DNA of 53,061 nt from Verrucomicrobia subdivision 6 bacterium (GTDB taxonomy: Bacteria > Verrucomicrobiota > Verrucomicrobiia > Methylacidiphilales > Verrucolacustridaceae). Location of the stretch: assembly GCA_947466515.1 (NCBI GenBank), contig CANIEM010000008.1, positions 1-53,061 on the forward strand. Direction: 5' to 3'. Shown one piece after another: positions 33,050 to 41,317 of this stretch (positions are counted from its first letter, which is position 1; each line of letters starts with the position of its first letter). The notes below the pieces were generated by a model. That model worked only from the letters and a program-made list of their open reading frames with translations. It was not told the origin of the DNA and did no database searches. The position numbers were made by a program, and so were the translations under genes.

Positions 33050-35770
33050 ATGAGATCCAAAATTGTAGTGGGCTTGTTGACTCTTGGGTTGGTTGCAGCT
33101 GGGGTGACTTTGCAAAACAGCACGGCTTCGTTTTCCTCCTTCTTGTCTCGCAACGCAAGCAAAGCTGCCTCTTCAGATAAAAAAGGTCTAACGGAAACAC
33201 CTCCCTCAACCAGTCCTTCGGTTGTGGTGAGGGCAGCCAAGCAGAGTGGATCTAGCTCTACTGCAGCAAACCGCCCGACGAAAACAGTTCCTGATTCCGC
33301 TTCTCCCATGGATCGTCCCTCTGCGGAAGAGCTCAAACGATTTCCTGGCTCGACGGTGAAACAGTCGGCACAAGTTTCTGGTCCTGGACCCAATCAAACT
33401 ACCCGTGTCCGCATTCTTGAGACCGACTTTAAATATCCGAACCTACGCACAGAGGAGGTCGTGGACACCGCCACGGGGCAAGTTTTGTTGCGGGAAGAAA
33501 TGGTGGCCACCCACGTTCTGGTCACTTTAGCGGACGGGGAAGATCCCACCGCCTTTCTTGCTAAAATGGGAGTCCAAGCCACCACGATGGAGCGTGTCAC
33601 CCCAGATGCTCCTCTTTATCGACTACACTTATCGTCACTATCGCTGGAGGCGTTGCCCAATGCTCTCGAGGACGCGGCCGCCCAGGCGAGTGCTGTAGCG
33701 GTCGAACCTGACTACGTGCGGCAAGCGATTCTTGTGCCCAACGATCCGCAATACCTCAACGGGACACTTTGGGGGCTGAACCAGATTTCTGATGCGGACA
33801 TCGACGCACCCGAAGGCTGGAATGTTCGCTCCTCCGCAAGCGGGATCATTGTCGCAATTATAGATACGGGCATTAAGACGACCCATCAAGATCTCGCCGC
33901 CAATATGTGGCGCAATTCCGCAGAAATCGCTGGCAACAAGATCGACGATGATGCCAATGGATTCGTCGATGATGTCTTTGGATGCGATGCCTATAATAAT
34001 GACGGCGATCCCACCGATGATAATGGCCACGGCTCGCACTGTGCAGGCACCATCGGGGGAGCAGGAAATAATGGCATCGGAGTGACTGGAGTGGCCTGGG
34101 GGGTTCAGTTGATGGCTTGCAAATTTCTTTCGGCAACGGGAAGCGGTGCTGATAGCGATGCCGTTCGTTGCATCGATTACGCACGATCCAAAGGTGCCAA
34201 GATTTTGAGCAATAGCTGGGGCGGTGGTGGAGCTGGCGTCAGCCTGCAGGCCGCGATTGAACGAAGCCGTACGGCTGGACTGATCTTTGTTGCCGCCGCA
34301 GGAAATGACGGAAGAAATACGGATAGCTCCCCCTCTTATCCGGCGAGTCTTGCAACCGATAACATTGTTTCCGTCGCCGCCACCACCCGTACCGACACCC
34401 TCGCCTCCTTCTCGAACTATGGAAGCGTCACGGTGGATCTCGGCGCGCCTGGGGATGGAATCTTTTCGACTGTTTCCACCTCCGACACGGCCTACGCGAC
34501 CTACAGTGGCACCTCGATGGCCACCCCCCACGTGGCTGGGGTTTTAGCTCTGCTGGTGGCACAATTTCCGACCGAATCCTATAGCGCGATCATTACCCGC
34601 TTGCTCAACGGGACCGATAAAATCCCCGCCCTTGCAGGCAAAACAAAATCGGGCGGCCGCCTGAATCTCGCCAACGCGCTTTTGGGAACGACCCCTCCGA
34701 CCCCGGTTCGGCCAGCGAATGATTCTTTTGCGGCCGCGGTTGCGACTTCTACAGCCACTTGGACGCTGGCGGGAAATAACACGGACGGAACTTCGGAAAC
34801 AGGCGAGCCCGCACATGCGGGCAACTCGGCCGCGAAATCGGTCTGGTGGGCGTTTACGGCCCCTAGCTCTGGCACCTGCACCCTCCGCACCTTCGGCTCT
34901 GCTTTCGACACGGTACTCGCCGTCTACACAGGGACTTCTGTGGGTGCGTTGGTGGCTGTAGCATCGAACGACAACAGCAGTTCCACGGTCCTCGATAGTA
35001 CCGTTTCCTTTTCTACGGTGAAGGGCACTATCTATCGAATCGTGGTGGATGGGAAAAGTGGCGCATCGGGAGCGATCCAATTGGCTGCTAGCTTGGTGGC
35101 GGCGGTGACGCCAGTGAATGATACCTTTGCCACCGCGACAGTTCTGACCGGCACAAGCTTTTCGGTGAATGGATCTAACATTGGAGCGACCGTACAAACG
35201 GGGGAGCCGAAGCATGCTGGGATCACAGGTGGCAAGTCGGTCTGGTGGAGTTGGACCGCTCCTTCCACCGGGACATTCACTTTAGCGACAACGGGGTCCT
35301 CTTTTGATACCACGCTCGGGATCTATACAGGAACAGCCGTGAACACTCTGAAGGTAGTGGGATCGAACGATGATCAATCCACGACCCTCCGCACGAGCAG
35401 AGTTGTTGTTTCGGTTGTGGCGGGCACGACCTATCGAATTGCGGTGGATGGATATAGCGCGGCTTCCGGGGCGATTACTCTTGCTGGATCCCTTGTGGCG
35501 AAAGCGGTCCTCACGACTCCAGCAGTGGTGGCCGCCCTCCGCGACACAGCAGGACGAATCACGATCAGTTGGAGTGCAGTGGCGAGTGCCTCATCTTACG
35601 AGGTTACGCTGACCAGTGGGAATACGGTCTACGCTAGCGGTCAGGTTACAGGCACGCGCGCCAGTACGGTCGGAACGTTTCCCAAGACCCTCCCTTTAGT
35701 TGCGAAAGTGCGGGCGTTAAGTGGGACAGGTGAAAGTGGTGCGTGGTCTGGCGAGAGCGCCGTCCGCTGA
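33050..35770 (+). CDS. Secreted subtilisin-like protease with two repeat domains
   Basis: 906 residues. A signal peptide (RSKIVVGLLTLGLVAAGVTL) and a long propeptide (to about 235) precede an S8 catalytic domain with Asp272 in IVAIIDTGIKTTHQ, His327 in DNGHGSHCAGTIGG and Ser489 in SGTSMATPHVAGVLALL. Two homologous modules of about 130 residues follow (from 557 and 690), each with NDxFAxA, TGEPxHAG, KSVWWxxTAPSxGT, SFDTxLxxYTGT and a YRIxVDG ending. A C-terminal fibronectin-III-like domain (about 822-906) has TISWSAVASASSYEVTL. It probably digests protein outside the cell. ATG 33050 is chosen; TTG 33044 is an alternative. Confidence 0.93.
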   Translation: MRSKIVVGLLTLGLVAAGVTLQNSTASFSSFLSRNASKAASSDKKGLTETPPSTSPSVVVRAAKQSGSSSTAANRPTKTVPDSASPMDRPSAEELKRFPGSTVKQSAQVSGPGPNQTTRVRILETDFKYPNLRTEEVVDTATGQVLLREEMVATHVLVTLADGEDPTAFLAKMGVQATTMERVTPDAPLYRLHLSSLSLEALPNALEDAAAQASAVAVEPDYVRQAILVPNDPQYLNGTLWGLNQISDADIDAPEGWNVRSSASGIIVAIIDTGIKTTHQDLAANMWRNSAEIAGNKIDDDANGFVDDVFGCDAYNNDGDPTDDNGHGSHCAGTIGGAGNNGIGVTGVAWGVQLMACKFLSATGSGADSDAVRCIDYARSKGAKILSNSWGGGGAGVSLQAAIERSRTAGLIFVAAAGNDGRNTDSSPSYPASLATDNIVSVAATTRTDTLASFSNYGSVTVDLGAPGDGIFSTVSTSDTAYATYSGTSMATPHVAGVLALLVAQFPTESYSAIITRLLNGTDKIPALAGKTKSGGRLNLANALLGTTPPTPVRPANDSFAAAVATSTATWTLAGNNTDGTSETGEPAHAGNSAAKSVWWAFTAPSSGTCTLRTFGSAFDTVLAVYTGTSVGALVAVASNDNSSSTVLDSTVSFSTVKGTIYRIVVDGKSGASGAIQLAASLVAAVTPVNDTFATATVLTGTSFSVNGSNIGATVQTGEPKHAGITGGKSVWWSWTAPSTGTFTLATTGSSFDTTLGIYTGTAVNTLKVVGSNDDQSTTLRTSRVVVSVVAGTTYRIAVDGYSAASGAITLAGSLVAKAVLTTPAVVAALRDTAGRITISWSAVASASSYEVTLTSGNTVYASGQVTGTRASTVGTFPKTLPLVAKVRALSGTGESGAWSGESAVR

Positions 35771-35782
35771 TTTGATTTAAGC

Positions 35783-35805
35783 TTAGGCTGCGCGCTCAGC
35801 GCTAA
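35783..35805. terminator. Bidirectional terminator candidate
   Basis: An imperfect hairpin, TTAG-G-CTG around CGCGCT to CAG-CG-CTAA, lies in the 36 bp between two convergent genes (35770 and 35807) and is followed by TTTACTT on the + strand. The position fits, but the stem has a bulge and the T-run is short. Confidence 0.35.
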
Positions 35806-35806
35806 T

Positions 35807-36820
35807 TTACTTGGTGGAATTTTTGCTGGGCAGGGTGATTTGACTCGAAGCAGCAAAAACGCGACGGATCACTTCTTCAACGGGCATGGCTTCGATGCGG
35901 ATATCCTCCAGTCCTGGCAGGTCGATGGCCCTCCTGCTTATTTCTGTCGCACGTGAGGGGGTAACCCGAAGTCGCAAGGTGGCCCCATCGCGAGAGACCA
36001 CCTCGCCCCACTCTTCTCCTCGGAGATCGGGAGCAGTCTCTTTAAATCGGAGGACAATTTCTTTACGATCGGAAAAGTTACGGACGATCTGCTCCCAAGA
36101 GCCATCATGAATGATCCGCCCATGATCAATGATGACCACTCTGCGGCATAGGGCTTCGATGTCCTGTAAGTAGTGGCTAGTTAGGATAGTGGTGATTTTT
36201 TCTTCGGCGACGAGATGGCGGAGAAAGTCCCGCACCCGATGTTGCGAGATGACATCGAGGCCCAAAGTGGGTTCGTCCAAAAACAAAATCTTGGGCTTAT
36301 GGAGGAGGGCAGCAATTAATTCCATTTTCATGCGCTCCCCAAGGGAAAGTTCTCGGACGGGCTTATCGAGAAGCCCCCGCACTTCGAGCAAAGCAGAGAG
36401 ATGATCGATGGTCCGTTGGGCTACGCCTCGGTCGATGCCGTAGATGGCGCGATTGAGCTCGAAACTTTCACGAGCGGGCAGATCCCATAAAAGCTGATTT
36501 TTTTGGCCGAGGAGGAGGGAAATCTGTCGTCGAAAAACAACTTCTCGCTCCCAGGGAACGTGACCGAGAACACGGGCGGTTCCGCCATTGGGATGAAGCA
36601 AGCCAGAAAGCATTTTGAGGGTAGTGGTTTTACCAGCGCCGTTGGGCCCGAGAAATCCCACCAGTTCCCCGTGGCCGATTTCGAGGTTCACCCCGTCCAC
36701 GGCGACGGCCTCATCGTAGCGCCGATGAAAAAGACCACGGATAGCGCCGGTCAGGCCAGGTTCTTTCCGAAAGATTCGGTACACCTTGCGCAAGCCCCGA
36801 GTGACGATGGCGGGTTCCAT
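35807..36820 (-). CDS. ABC transporter ATP-binding protein, NatA/CcmA-like
   Basis: 337 residues. Walker A GFLGPNGAGKTTTLK, signature LSLGERMKMELIAAL, Walker B ILFLDEPTLGLDVI and His of TILTSHYLQDIEALC are intact. The N-terminal extension (RIFRKEPGLTGAIRGLFHRRY) and C-terminal tail with EEVIRRVFA are found in ATPases that pair with ABC-2 type permeases. No permease gene is adjacent, which is odd, as these usually sit downstream. The gene begins two bases after the hemW stop, so the two share a transcript. Confidence 0.92.
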   Translation of the reverse strand: MEPAIVTRGLRKVYRIFRKEPGLTGAIRGLFHRRYDEAVAVDGVNLEIGHGELVGFLGPNGAGKTTTLKMLSGLLHPNGGTARVLGHVPWEREVVFRRQISLLLGQKNQLLWDLPARESFELNRAIYGIDRGVAQRTIDHLSALLEVRGLLDKPVRELSLGERMKMELIAALLHKPKILFLDEPTLGLDVISQHRVRDFLRHLVAEEKITTILTSHYLQDIEALCRRVVIIDHGRIIHDGSWEQIVRNFSDRKEIVLRFKETAPDLRGEEWGEVVSRDGATLRLRVTPSRATEISRRAIDLPGLEDIRIEAMPVEEVIRRVFAASSQITLPSKNSTK

Positions 36821-36822
36821 GA

Positions 36823-37920
36823 TTAGATGAGCATAGTCGCTACTTCATCTGCGCGTAAACGACCGCGAGGGGTAAGCAAAAAACGACCGTCTTGGCGACG
36901 CCCCCAACCTTTTTGCACAAGTTCGGCAAGGCAGATCTCGTGTCCCTGCAATGTTTCCTCTGCCAGTCCAAGGCTGGTGCGTAAGCCTAAAAGAATCCGC
37001 TCGGTGCGACGTTCTTGGGCGCCACAAACCTCCTCTTCTTCATGATCGGGGTGAGGAGAGGTTTCGGCGGAGCGAGCGTACTGGCCTGTATCGCGAATAT
37101 TGCGCCAGCGCCGTCCCGCTACGGTGGAGACTGCCCCGGGTCCCATTCCTAAATAATCTTGGCCTGACCAGATGGCCTGATGATGAAGGCACTCCATGCC
37201 TGGCTTGGCGAAGTTAGAAATCTCATAGGCGTTGAACCCGTGCGCTTCTAAAATTCTTTGAGTGAGAAGAAAAAGTAGAGACTCATTTTCTCCGTCGGGG
37301 TGCCACTCACCGCGTTCGATCATTGAGGCCAGTTCGGTGCCTGCTTCAGGCGTGATGACATAGGCGGAAATGTGGTCGGGCTTCAAAGCACACGCTTCTT
37401 CGAGGGTGGATTGCCATTCGGTGGGGCCTTGGTTAGGGAGGCCGTAGATGAGGTCGAGATTGATCTGAGGAATCCCCGCCTGACGAGCCGAGGCAACGGC
37501 GGAACGAATAGTCGCCCGATCATGGCGACGTCCGAGCCAAGCAAGATCCTCTGGACGAAAGGCTTGGACCCCGAGGCTTAAGCGGGTGACACCTGCGGCT
37601 TGGAGCATGGCGGCTTTGGTTGGGCCGAATCCGTCGGGATTGGCTTCGACGGTCCACTCCTTTGCTTGTCCCCAAGGTGCAATTTCGATTAGTTCTTGAA
37701 GTAAGGAGGGGGAAAGAGCGGTAGGAGTGCCCCCGCCGAAAAAAACTTGCTGGGGAGAGACGGTGAACTCTTGTTGAACCCAAGCCCACTCCGCCTGCAG
37801 GCCACGGAGAAAATCACGCATCCGATTGCCCGCGAGGCGCTCTTTAGGAAAATCGCAGTATGGGCAGAGGTGAGTACAAAAAGGCACGTGGACGTAAAGA
37901 GTTTCGACAGGGGGCTTCAT
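36823..37920 (-). CDS. hemW: Radical SAM HemW (coproporphyrinogen dehydrogenase-like)
   Basis: 365 residues from ATG 37920. Radical SAM motif FCTHLCPYCDF (Cys15, Cys19, Cys22), the GGGTPTALSP loop, SLGVQAFRPEDLAWLGRRHD, INLDLIYGLPNQ, and C-terminal YEISNFAKPGMECLHH with the HemW-type CHHN/CLHH end motif. HemW is a heme chaperone with a 4Fe-4S cluster; HemN proper has an extra Cys motif (CxxxCxxCxC) that is absent here. One base separates its start from the end of the nuclease gene. Confidence 0.93.
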   Translation of the reverse strand: MKPPVETLYVHVPFCTHLCPYCDFPKERLAGNRMRDFLRGLQAEWAWVQQEFTVSPQQVFFGGGTPTALSPSLLQELIEIAPWGQAKEWTVEANPDGFGPTKAAMLQAAGVTRLSLGVQAFRPEDLAWLGRRHDRATIRSAVASARQAGIPQINLDLIYGLPNQGPTEWQSTLEEACALKPDHISAYVITPEAGTELASMIERGEWHPDGENESLLFLLTQRILEAHGFNAYEISNFAKPGMECLHHQAIWSGQDYLGMGPGAVSTVAGRRWRNIRDTGQYARSAETSPHPDHEEEEVCGAQERRTERILLGLRTSLGLAEETLQGHEICLAELVQKGWGRRQDGRFLLTPRGRLRADEVATMLI

Positions 37921-37921
37921 G

Positions 37922-38812
37922 TTATTGGTCGCCGAAGAGGTTGGCCTGCTTTGGGCCAAGAGTAGCAAGGCGTGCTTCGGCCTCCCGGGCAAACCGCTTG
38001 AATTCTAAGCGTCGGAACAGTTCCACTTGCTGAGCGGGATCAGGGCGCAAAGATAAATCGGCGAGGGGAATAGGAAGGGTCAGGGCGGTTCGGAGTTCGA
38101 CCATTTTACGATTTCGTCGAACGATGGCAGCGGAGTTTTGCAGGATGGGGCGGAAGCGTTCGGGTTGGATCGAGTCGGCGGCGGCCAGGACCTCTTCTGC
38201 GGTCCCGTACTGCAGAATCCATTTGGCGGCGGTTTTGGGTCCGACACCAGGAACGCCCGGAAAGTTGTCCGCGGCATCTCCTGTGAGGGCGAGAAGTTCA
38301 GGAACTTTTTCGGCGGGGACGCCCCACTTGGCGGTGACTTCGGCGGGGCCAAGCAGGGTAAAACTTTGGCCTTGAGGTTGATAAATTCTGCATCCTTGAG
38401 AGGCAAGAACCATGAGATCTTTATCATTGGTGGCGACGATGCATTCGGGGCCATGAGCAGCGGTGACATAGCTGGCGATAACATCGTCCGCTTCTTCGTC
38501 TTGAACCGAGAGGGTGGGCCAACCGAGGGCGATGGCAACTTCGCGGAGTAGAGGAAACTGTTTTTCTAGGGCCTCGGGAGTTTCCTTCCGGTTGGCTTTA
38601 TATTCGGGGTGGGTGGCTAAGCGTTCGGCGGGAATGCCTCCATCAAAAATAACCGCTCCTTGGGTGGGTTTGAGATCTTCCACCATGCGGAGGAGGGCAG
38701 AGGCGAAGCCGTAAGCGGCGTTGGTGGGTTCGCCTTTGGAATTGGTTAGAGCCGTGATGGCGTAAAAACTGCGGTAGGCGTAGTAGTGGCCATCCACGAG
38801 CACCATGCTCAT
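37922..38812 (-). CDS. Stand-alone 5'-3' exonuclease (PolI N-domain type)
   Basis: 296 residues. VLVDGHYYAYRSFYAI, YKANRKETPEALEKQFPLLREV, DEEADDVIASY, VATNDKDLMVL, GDAADNFPGVPGVGPKTAAKWI and the helix-hairpin-helix region match FEN-like 5' nucleases, with all acidic metal ligands visible. The gene stops after the nuclease domain; there is no polymerase domain. It would remove RNA primers or flaps. ATG 38812 overlaps the upstream membrane-protein stop (ATGA). hemW follows 1 bp later. Confidence 0.93.
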   Translation of the reverse strand: MSMVLVDGHYYAYRSFYAITALTNSKGEPTNAAYGFASALLRMVEDLKPTQGAVIFDGGIPAERLATHPEYKANRKETPEALEKQFPLLREVAIALGWPTLSVQDEEADDVIASYVTAAHGPECIVATNDKDLMVLASQGCRIYQPQGQSFTLLGPAEVTAKWGVPAEKVPELLALTGDAADNFPGVPGVGPKTAAKWILQYGTAEEVLAAADSIQPERFRPILQNSAAIVRRNRKMVELRTALTLPIPLADLSLRPDPAQQVELFRRLEFKRFAREAEARLATLGPKQANLFGDQ

Positions 38813-39543
38813 TTTTTTGGGGCCTTGGTCTCGGAGGCTGGTTTGGCAGAGGCTTCTGGCGGAAGCAGGCGCCACTCCATGCGAGGTCCTTTGACGACTT
38901 CGATGCGCAGGCGGAGTCGGGCGGGGTTTCCTTCCAAGGATTTTTCCGCGGCCTCCATAAGGAGACGTGCGCGATCTTGAGCGGTTTCCCATCCATCTTT
39001 TCCAGGTTCGGCCCGTGCGATGAGTTCGAGAGTCCAGTCGGGATCAAGAGAGGAGAGAAGCTGGGCGATGGAGCCAAAATTGGCGTAGCCCTGATTTCCC
39101 GTGGGAAGACTGGCTCCAGGCAGAAGGCGAATGGCTGTATCACTTTTTTCTACGGCGGCCCAACTGGGGAGTTTACTTTGAGCTAAGTGGCTTGAGAAAG
39201 TGGCCACGGCTTGTCGTACTTTTGATTTTTCTTCGGGGGTGGCTGGAGCTTTGTTTTTCTCCTCGGCGGGGTGGCTGGCGGCTTGCGCGAGCTTCTGTTT
39301 GGTGACATCCAACTCCTGTTTTCTCTGGAGATAGGCAACACGGATCTGGTCGGTGGAGGAGGAGAGAGTTTGGAGGCGGTGCATGGCTTGGCGAAGATCC
39401 TCTCGGGATTCGGCGAGATCGGTGGAAAGTTTGCGTTCGCGCATAATCCAGCCGGAGGCGAGGAGGGCGGCGAGGGCGATCATGCCAATGGCGATGTAGC
39501 GATCCCTGGGAGGTCTAGGGGGAAGAGGGGAGGAGGATTCCAT
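38809..39543 (-). CDS. Single-pass membrane coiled-coil protein, unknown
   Basis: 244 residues from ATG 39543. One membrane helix (YIAIGMIALAALLASGWIM) near the N-terminus, then a coiled coil (LSTDLAESREDLRQAMHRLQTL to DVTKQKLAQAA), a linker, and a folded C-terminal part with LPSWAAVEKSDTAIRLLPGASL, WTLELIARAEPGKDGWETAQDRARLLME and RLRIEVVKGPRMEWRLL. The last part has the layout of an OmpA/MotB-like peptidoglycan-binding domain (AEPGKDGWETAQDRA), but the classical NxxLSxxRA is absent. It is translationally coupled to the 5' nuclease gene. Confidence 0.75.
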   Translation of the reverse strand: MESSSPLPPRPPRDRYIAIGMIALAALLASGWIMRERKLSTDLAESREDLRQAMHRLQTLSSSTDQIRVAYLQRKQELDVTKQKLAQAASHPAEEKNKAPATPEEKSKVRQAVATFSSHLAQSKLPSWAAVEKSDTAIRLLPGASLPTGNQGYANFGSIAQLLSSLDPDWTLELIARAEPGKDGWETAQDRARLLMEAAEKSLEGNPARLRLRIEVVKGPRMEWRLLPPEASAKPASETKAPKK

Positions 39544-39628
39544 AAGGAAAGAGTATGGAAAGATGAGAGATTCCTCAAGTCGCCCATCGGGTCTTGCCTG
39601 AAGTGGATTGGGCTTCCATCTTAGAGTC

Positions 39629-40900
39629 ATGTCCTGTCTTTGGCTCGCCAGCGTGATGGTACTGCTTAGTGCAAGATGTTTTGCGGTGGAGGAAAAGCCT
39701 TTTCTCTATTCGCCAGTATCGGAGGTGCCAGAGTGGCGGTTGTTGGAGGGGTATCAGGGCACTCTGAGTCAGGAGGAGTTTAAGGAAAGGCTTCAGCGTA
39801 TCTTCGATCCCAAGGGAGCTTTAGGCGCCTATTTAGAGATGAACGAGAGTGCGGTGGTGGTGTTCCGAGATCGGGAGAAGACCCAACCTTTATTTCGGCT
39901 ACGCTTTGCTGAACCGACTTCCGCGCCAAGGGCGGAACTAGCTCCTTTGGCGCTGGCGGATCCGACACAGCCGTTGTTAGGAAAGGTGATCTGCCTTGAT
40001 CCTGGGCATATTGGTGGAGATTGGGCGGACATTGAGGAGCGCACTTTTAGGATTGGGCGGGACCGACCGGTGGTGGAGGGGGAGCTCAATTTGCAGACGT
40101 GCCGTTTATTGGCGGAGAGGTTGAGTGCGGCAGGGGCGAAGGTGGTCTGGACCCACGAGGGGTTTGCGCCGACGACGGAAGTCCGACCGGCTGATCTTTA
40201 TCCCGAGGCGATCGAGTATTTGCTGCAGGATCCCGGGAATCGGCGGTTGCCCCGAATTTCGATGAATGGACTGATCCGCTGGAACGCGGAGCTTCTTTTT
40301 TATCGTTCGGCGGAGATTCAAGCGCGGGCACGGCGAGTGAATGAGGAGTTGAGGCCAGATTTTAGTCTGTGCCTGCATTACAATGCGGCGCCGTGGGGCT
40401 CGCCAGGGAGGGCGTCGCTCACCTCGGTGAGCCGCGTAGTTCTTTTTAGTCACGGTTCTTACACCGCGAGTGAGTTGGCCTATGACGACCAGAAATTTAA
40501 TCTTTTTAGAAAACTTTTAGAAAATTCCACTCCGTCGGAGTTGGCCATCGGTGGAGCGATTGGGCAGCAGTTTAAGGAGAAGTGGGGGGTGCCTCCTGAG
40601 AACTATGCGGGGTCTGGGTATGCTCACGCCTCTGGGGCTAGTCCGTATGTCTGGCACCGTAACTTAATTGCCAATCGCTTGTTTCGGGGGCCAGTAATTT
40701 TTGTGGAGGGGCCCTACATGAATGACCGGAGCACCTATGGCTGGATTCAGGCGGGGGCTTATGAAGGGAGTCGCATGGTGGCGGGGCGGGATCGGCAGAA
40801 TATCTTCCGAGAATACGCGGATCGGGTGGCGGATGGGGTTTTGCAGTGGGCTCGGACTCAGGCAGGTAGTTCGCGGGCATTCACAAATTATTCTCCGTAA
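39629..40900 (+). CDS. N-acetylmuramoyl-L-alanine amidase (Amidase_3 type)
   Basis: 423 residues from ATG 39629 with a signal peptide (LWLASVMVLLSARCFA). A preliminary domain has EVPEWRLLEGYQGTLSQEEF. The catalytic domain has ICLDPGHIGGDW (zinc His), VVEGELNLQTCRLLAERLSAAG (zinc Glu), SLCLHYNAAPW (zinc His) and VIFVEGPYMND (catalytic Glu). It cleaves the MurNAc-L-Ala amide in the periplasm. Insertions between the motifs make it longer than usual. TTG 39608 also lies upstream, but the signal peptide fits ATG 39629. The next gene, 48 bp on, is the TIGR04073-like protein. Confidence 0.9.
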   Translation: MSCLWLASVMVLLSARCFAVEEKPFLYSPVSEVPEWRLLEGYQGTLSQEEFKERLQRIFDPKGALGAYLEMNESAVVVFRDREKTQPLFRLRFAEPTSAPRAELAPLALADPTQPLLGKVICLDPGHIGGDWADIEERTFRIGRDRPVVEGELNLQTCRLLAERLSAAGAKVVWTHEGFAPTTEVRPADLYPEAIEYLLQDPGNRRLPRISMNGLIRWNAELLFYRSAEIQARARRVNEELRPDFSLCLHYNAAPWGSPGRASLTSVSRVVLFSHGSYTASELAYDDQKFNLFRKLLENSTPSELAIGGAIGQQFKEKWGVPPENYAGSGYAHASGASPYVWHRNLIANRLFRGPVIFVEGPYMNDRSTYGWIQAGAYEGSRMVAGRDRQNIFREYADRVADGVLQWARTQAGSSRAFTNYSP

Positions 40901-40948
40901 AATATCTTACCTCTTGTGAGATCGCTGAGGGGTGGCAATAAAGACCTT

Positions 40949-41317
40949 ATGAAAACATTCCGTACCGTATCGATATCATTGGCCTTTCTTTGTCTTCCCG
41001 CCCTCTCCTGGGCGGATCTGAGGCTTCCGCCAAAACCGACGATGATGGAGAAGTTGGCTCGAGGGATCGGTAATGTGACTCTCTCGGTATCGGAGTTGTT
41101 CGACTCCCCTTACATGGCAACGCAGAGAGGGGGCGCGACTTATGGGGATACTCTAGGATTCACGCAGGGAGTGTCGCGGATGGTGATGGATATTGGGGTG
41201 GGTACGCTTGAGATTGGCACCTTTTTTATTCCGACCAAATCGATGAAGATGCCTGCTCATGACACGGGGCAGGTCAACCCGTTGCCGCCGGCCGACTTGA
41301 AAGACAACTGGTACTGA
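40949..41317 (+). CDS. Exosortase-associated small protein, TIGR04073-like
   Basis: 122 residues from ATG 40949, with signal peptide MKTFRTVSISLAFLCLPALSWA. The mature chain has MMEKLARGIGNVTLSVSELFD, a middle YMATQRGGATYGDTLGFTQG, then RMVMDIGVGTLEIGTFFIP. The RGxxNVTxxxxE motif and the later Gly-rich hydrophobic segment resemble the family of small exported proteins that co-occur with exosortase systems in Verrucomicrobia. The assignment is by memory of that pattern, so moderate. Function unknown. It is 35 kb from the exosortase gene. Its stop overlaps the next gene's apparent CTG start. Confidence 0.7.
   Translation: MKTFRTVSISLAFLCLPALSWADLRLPPKPTMMEKLARGIGNVTLSVSELFDSPYMATQRGGATYGDTLGFTQGVSRMVMDIGVGTLEIGTFFIPTKSMKMPAHDTGQVNPLPPADLKDNWY

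Noticed and set aside
33638-34531. 297-codon minus-strand frame inside the subtilase
   Set aside because: It lies opposite the protease catalytic domain with its Asp-His-Ser motifs, and its own product has no recognisable fold.
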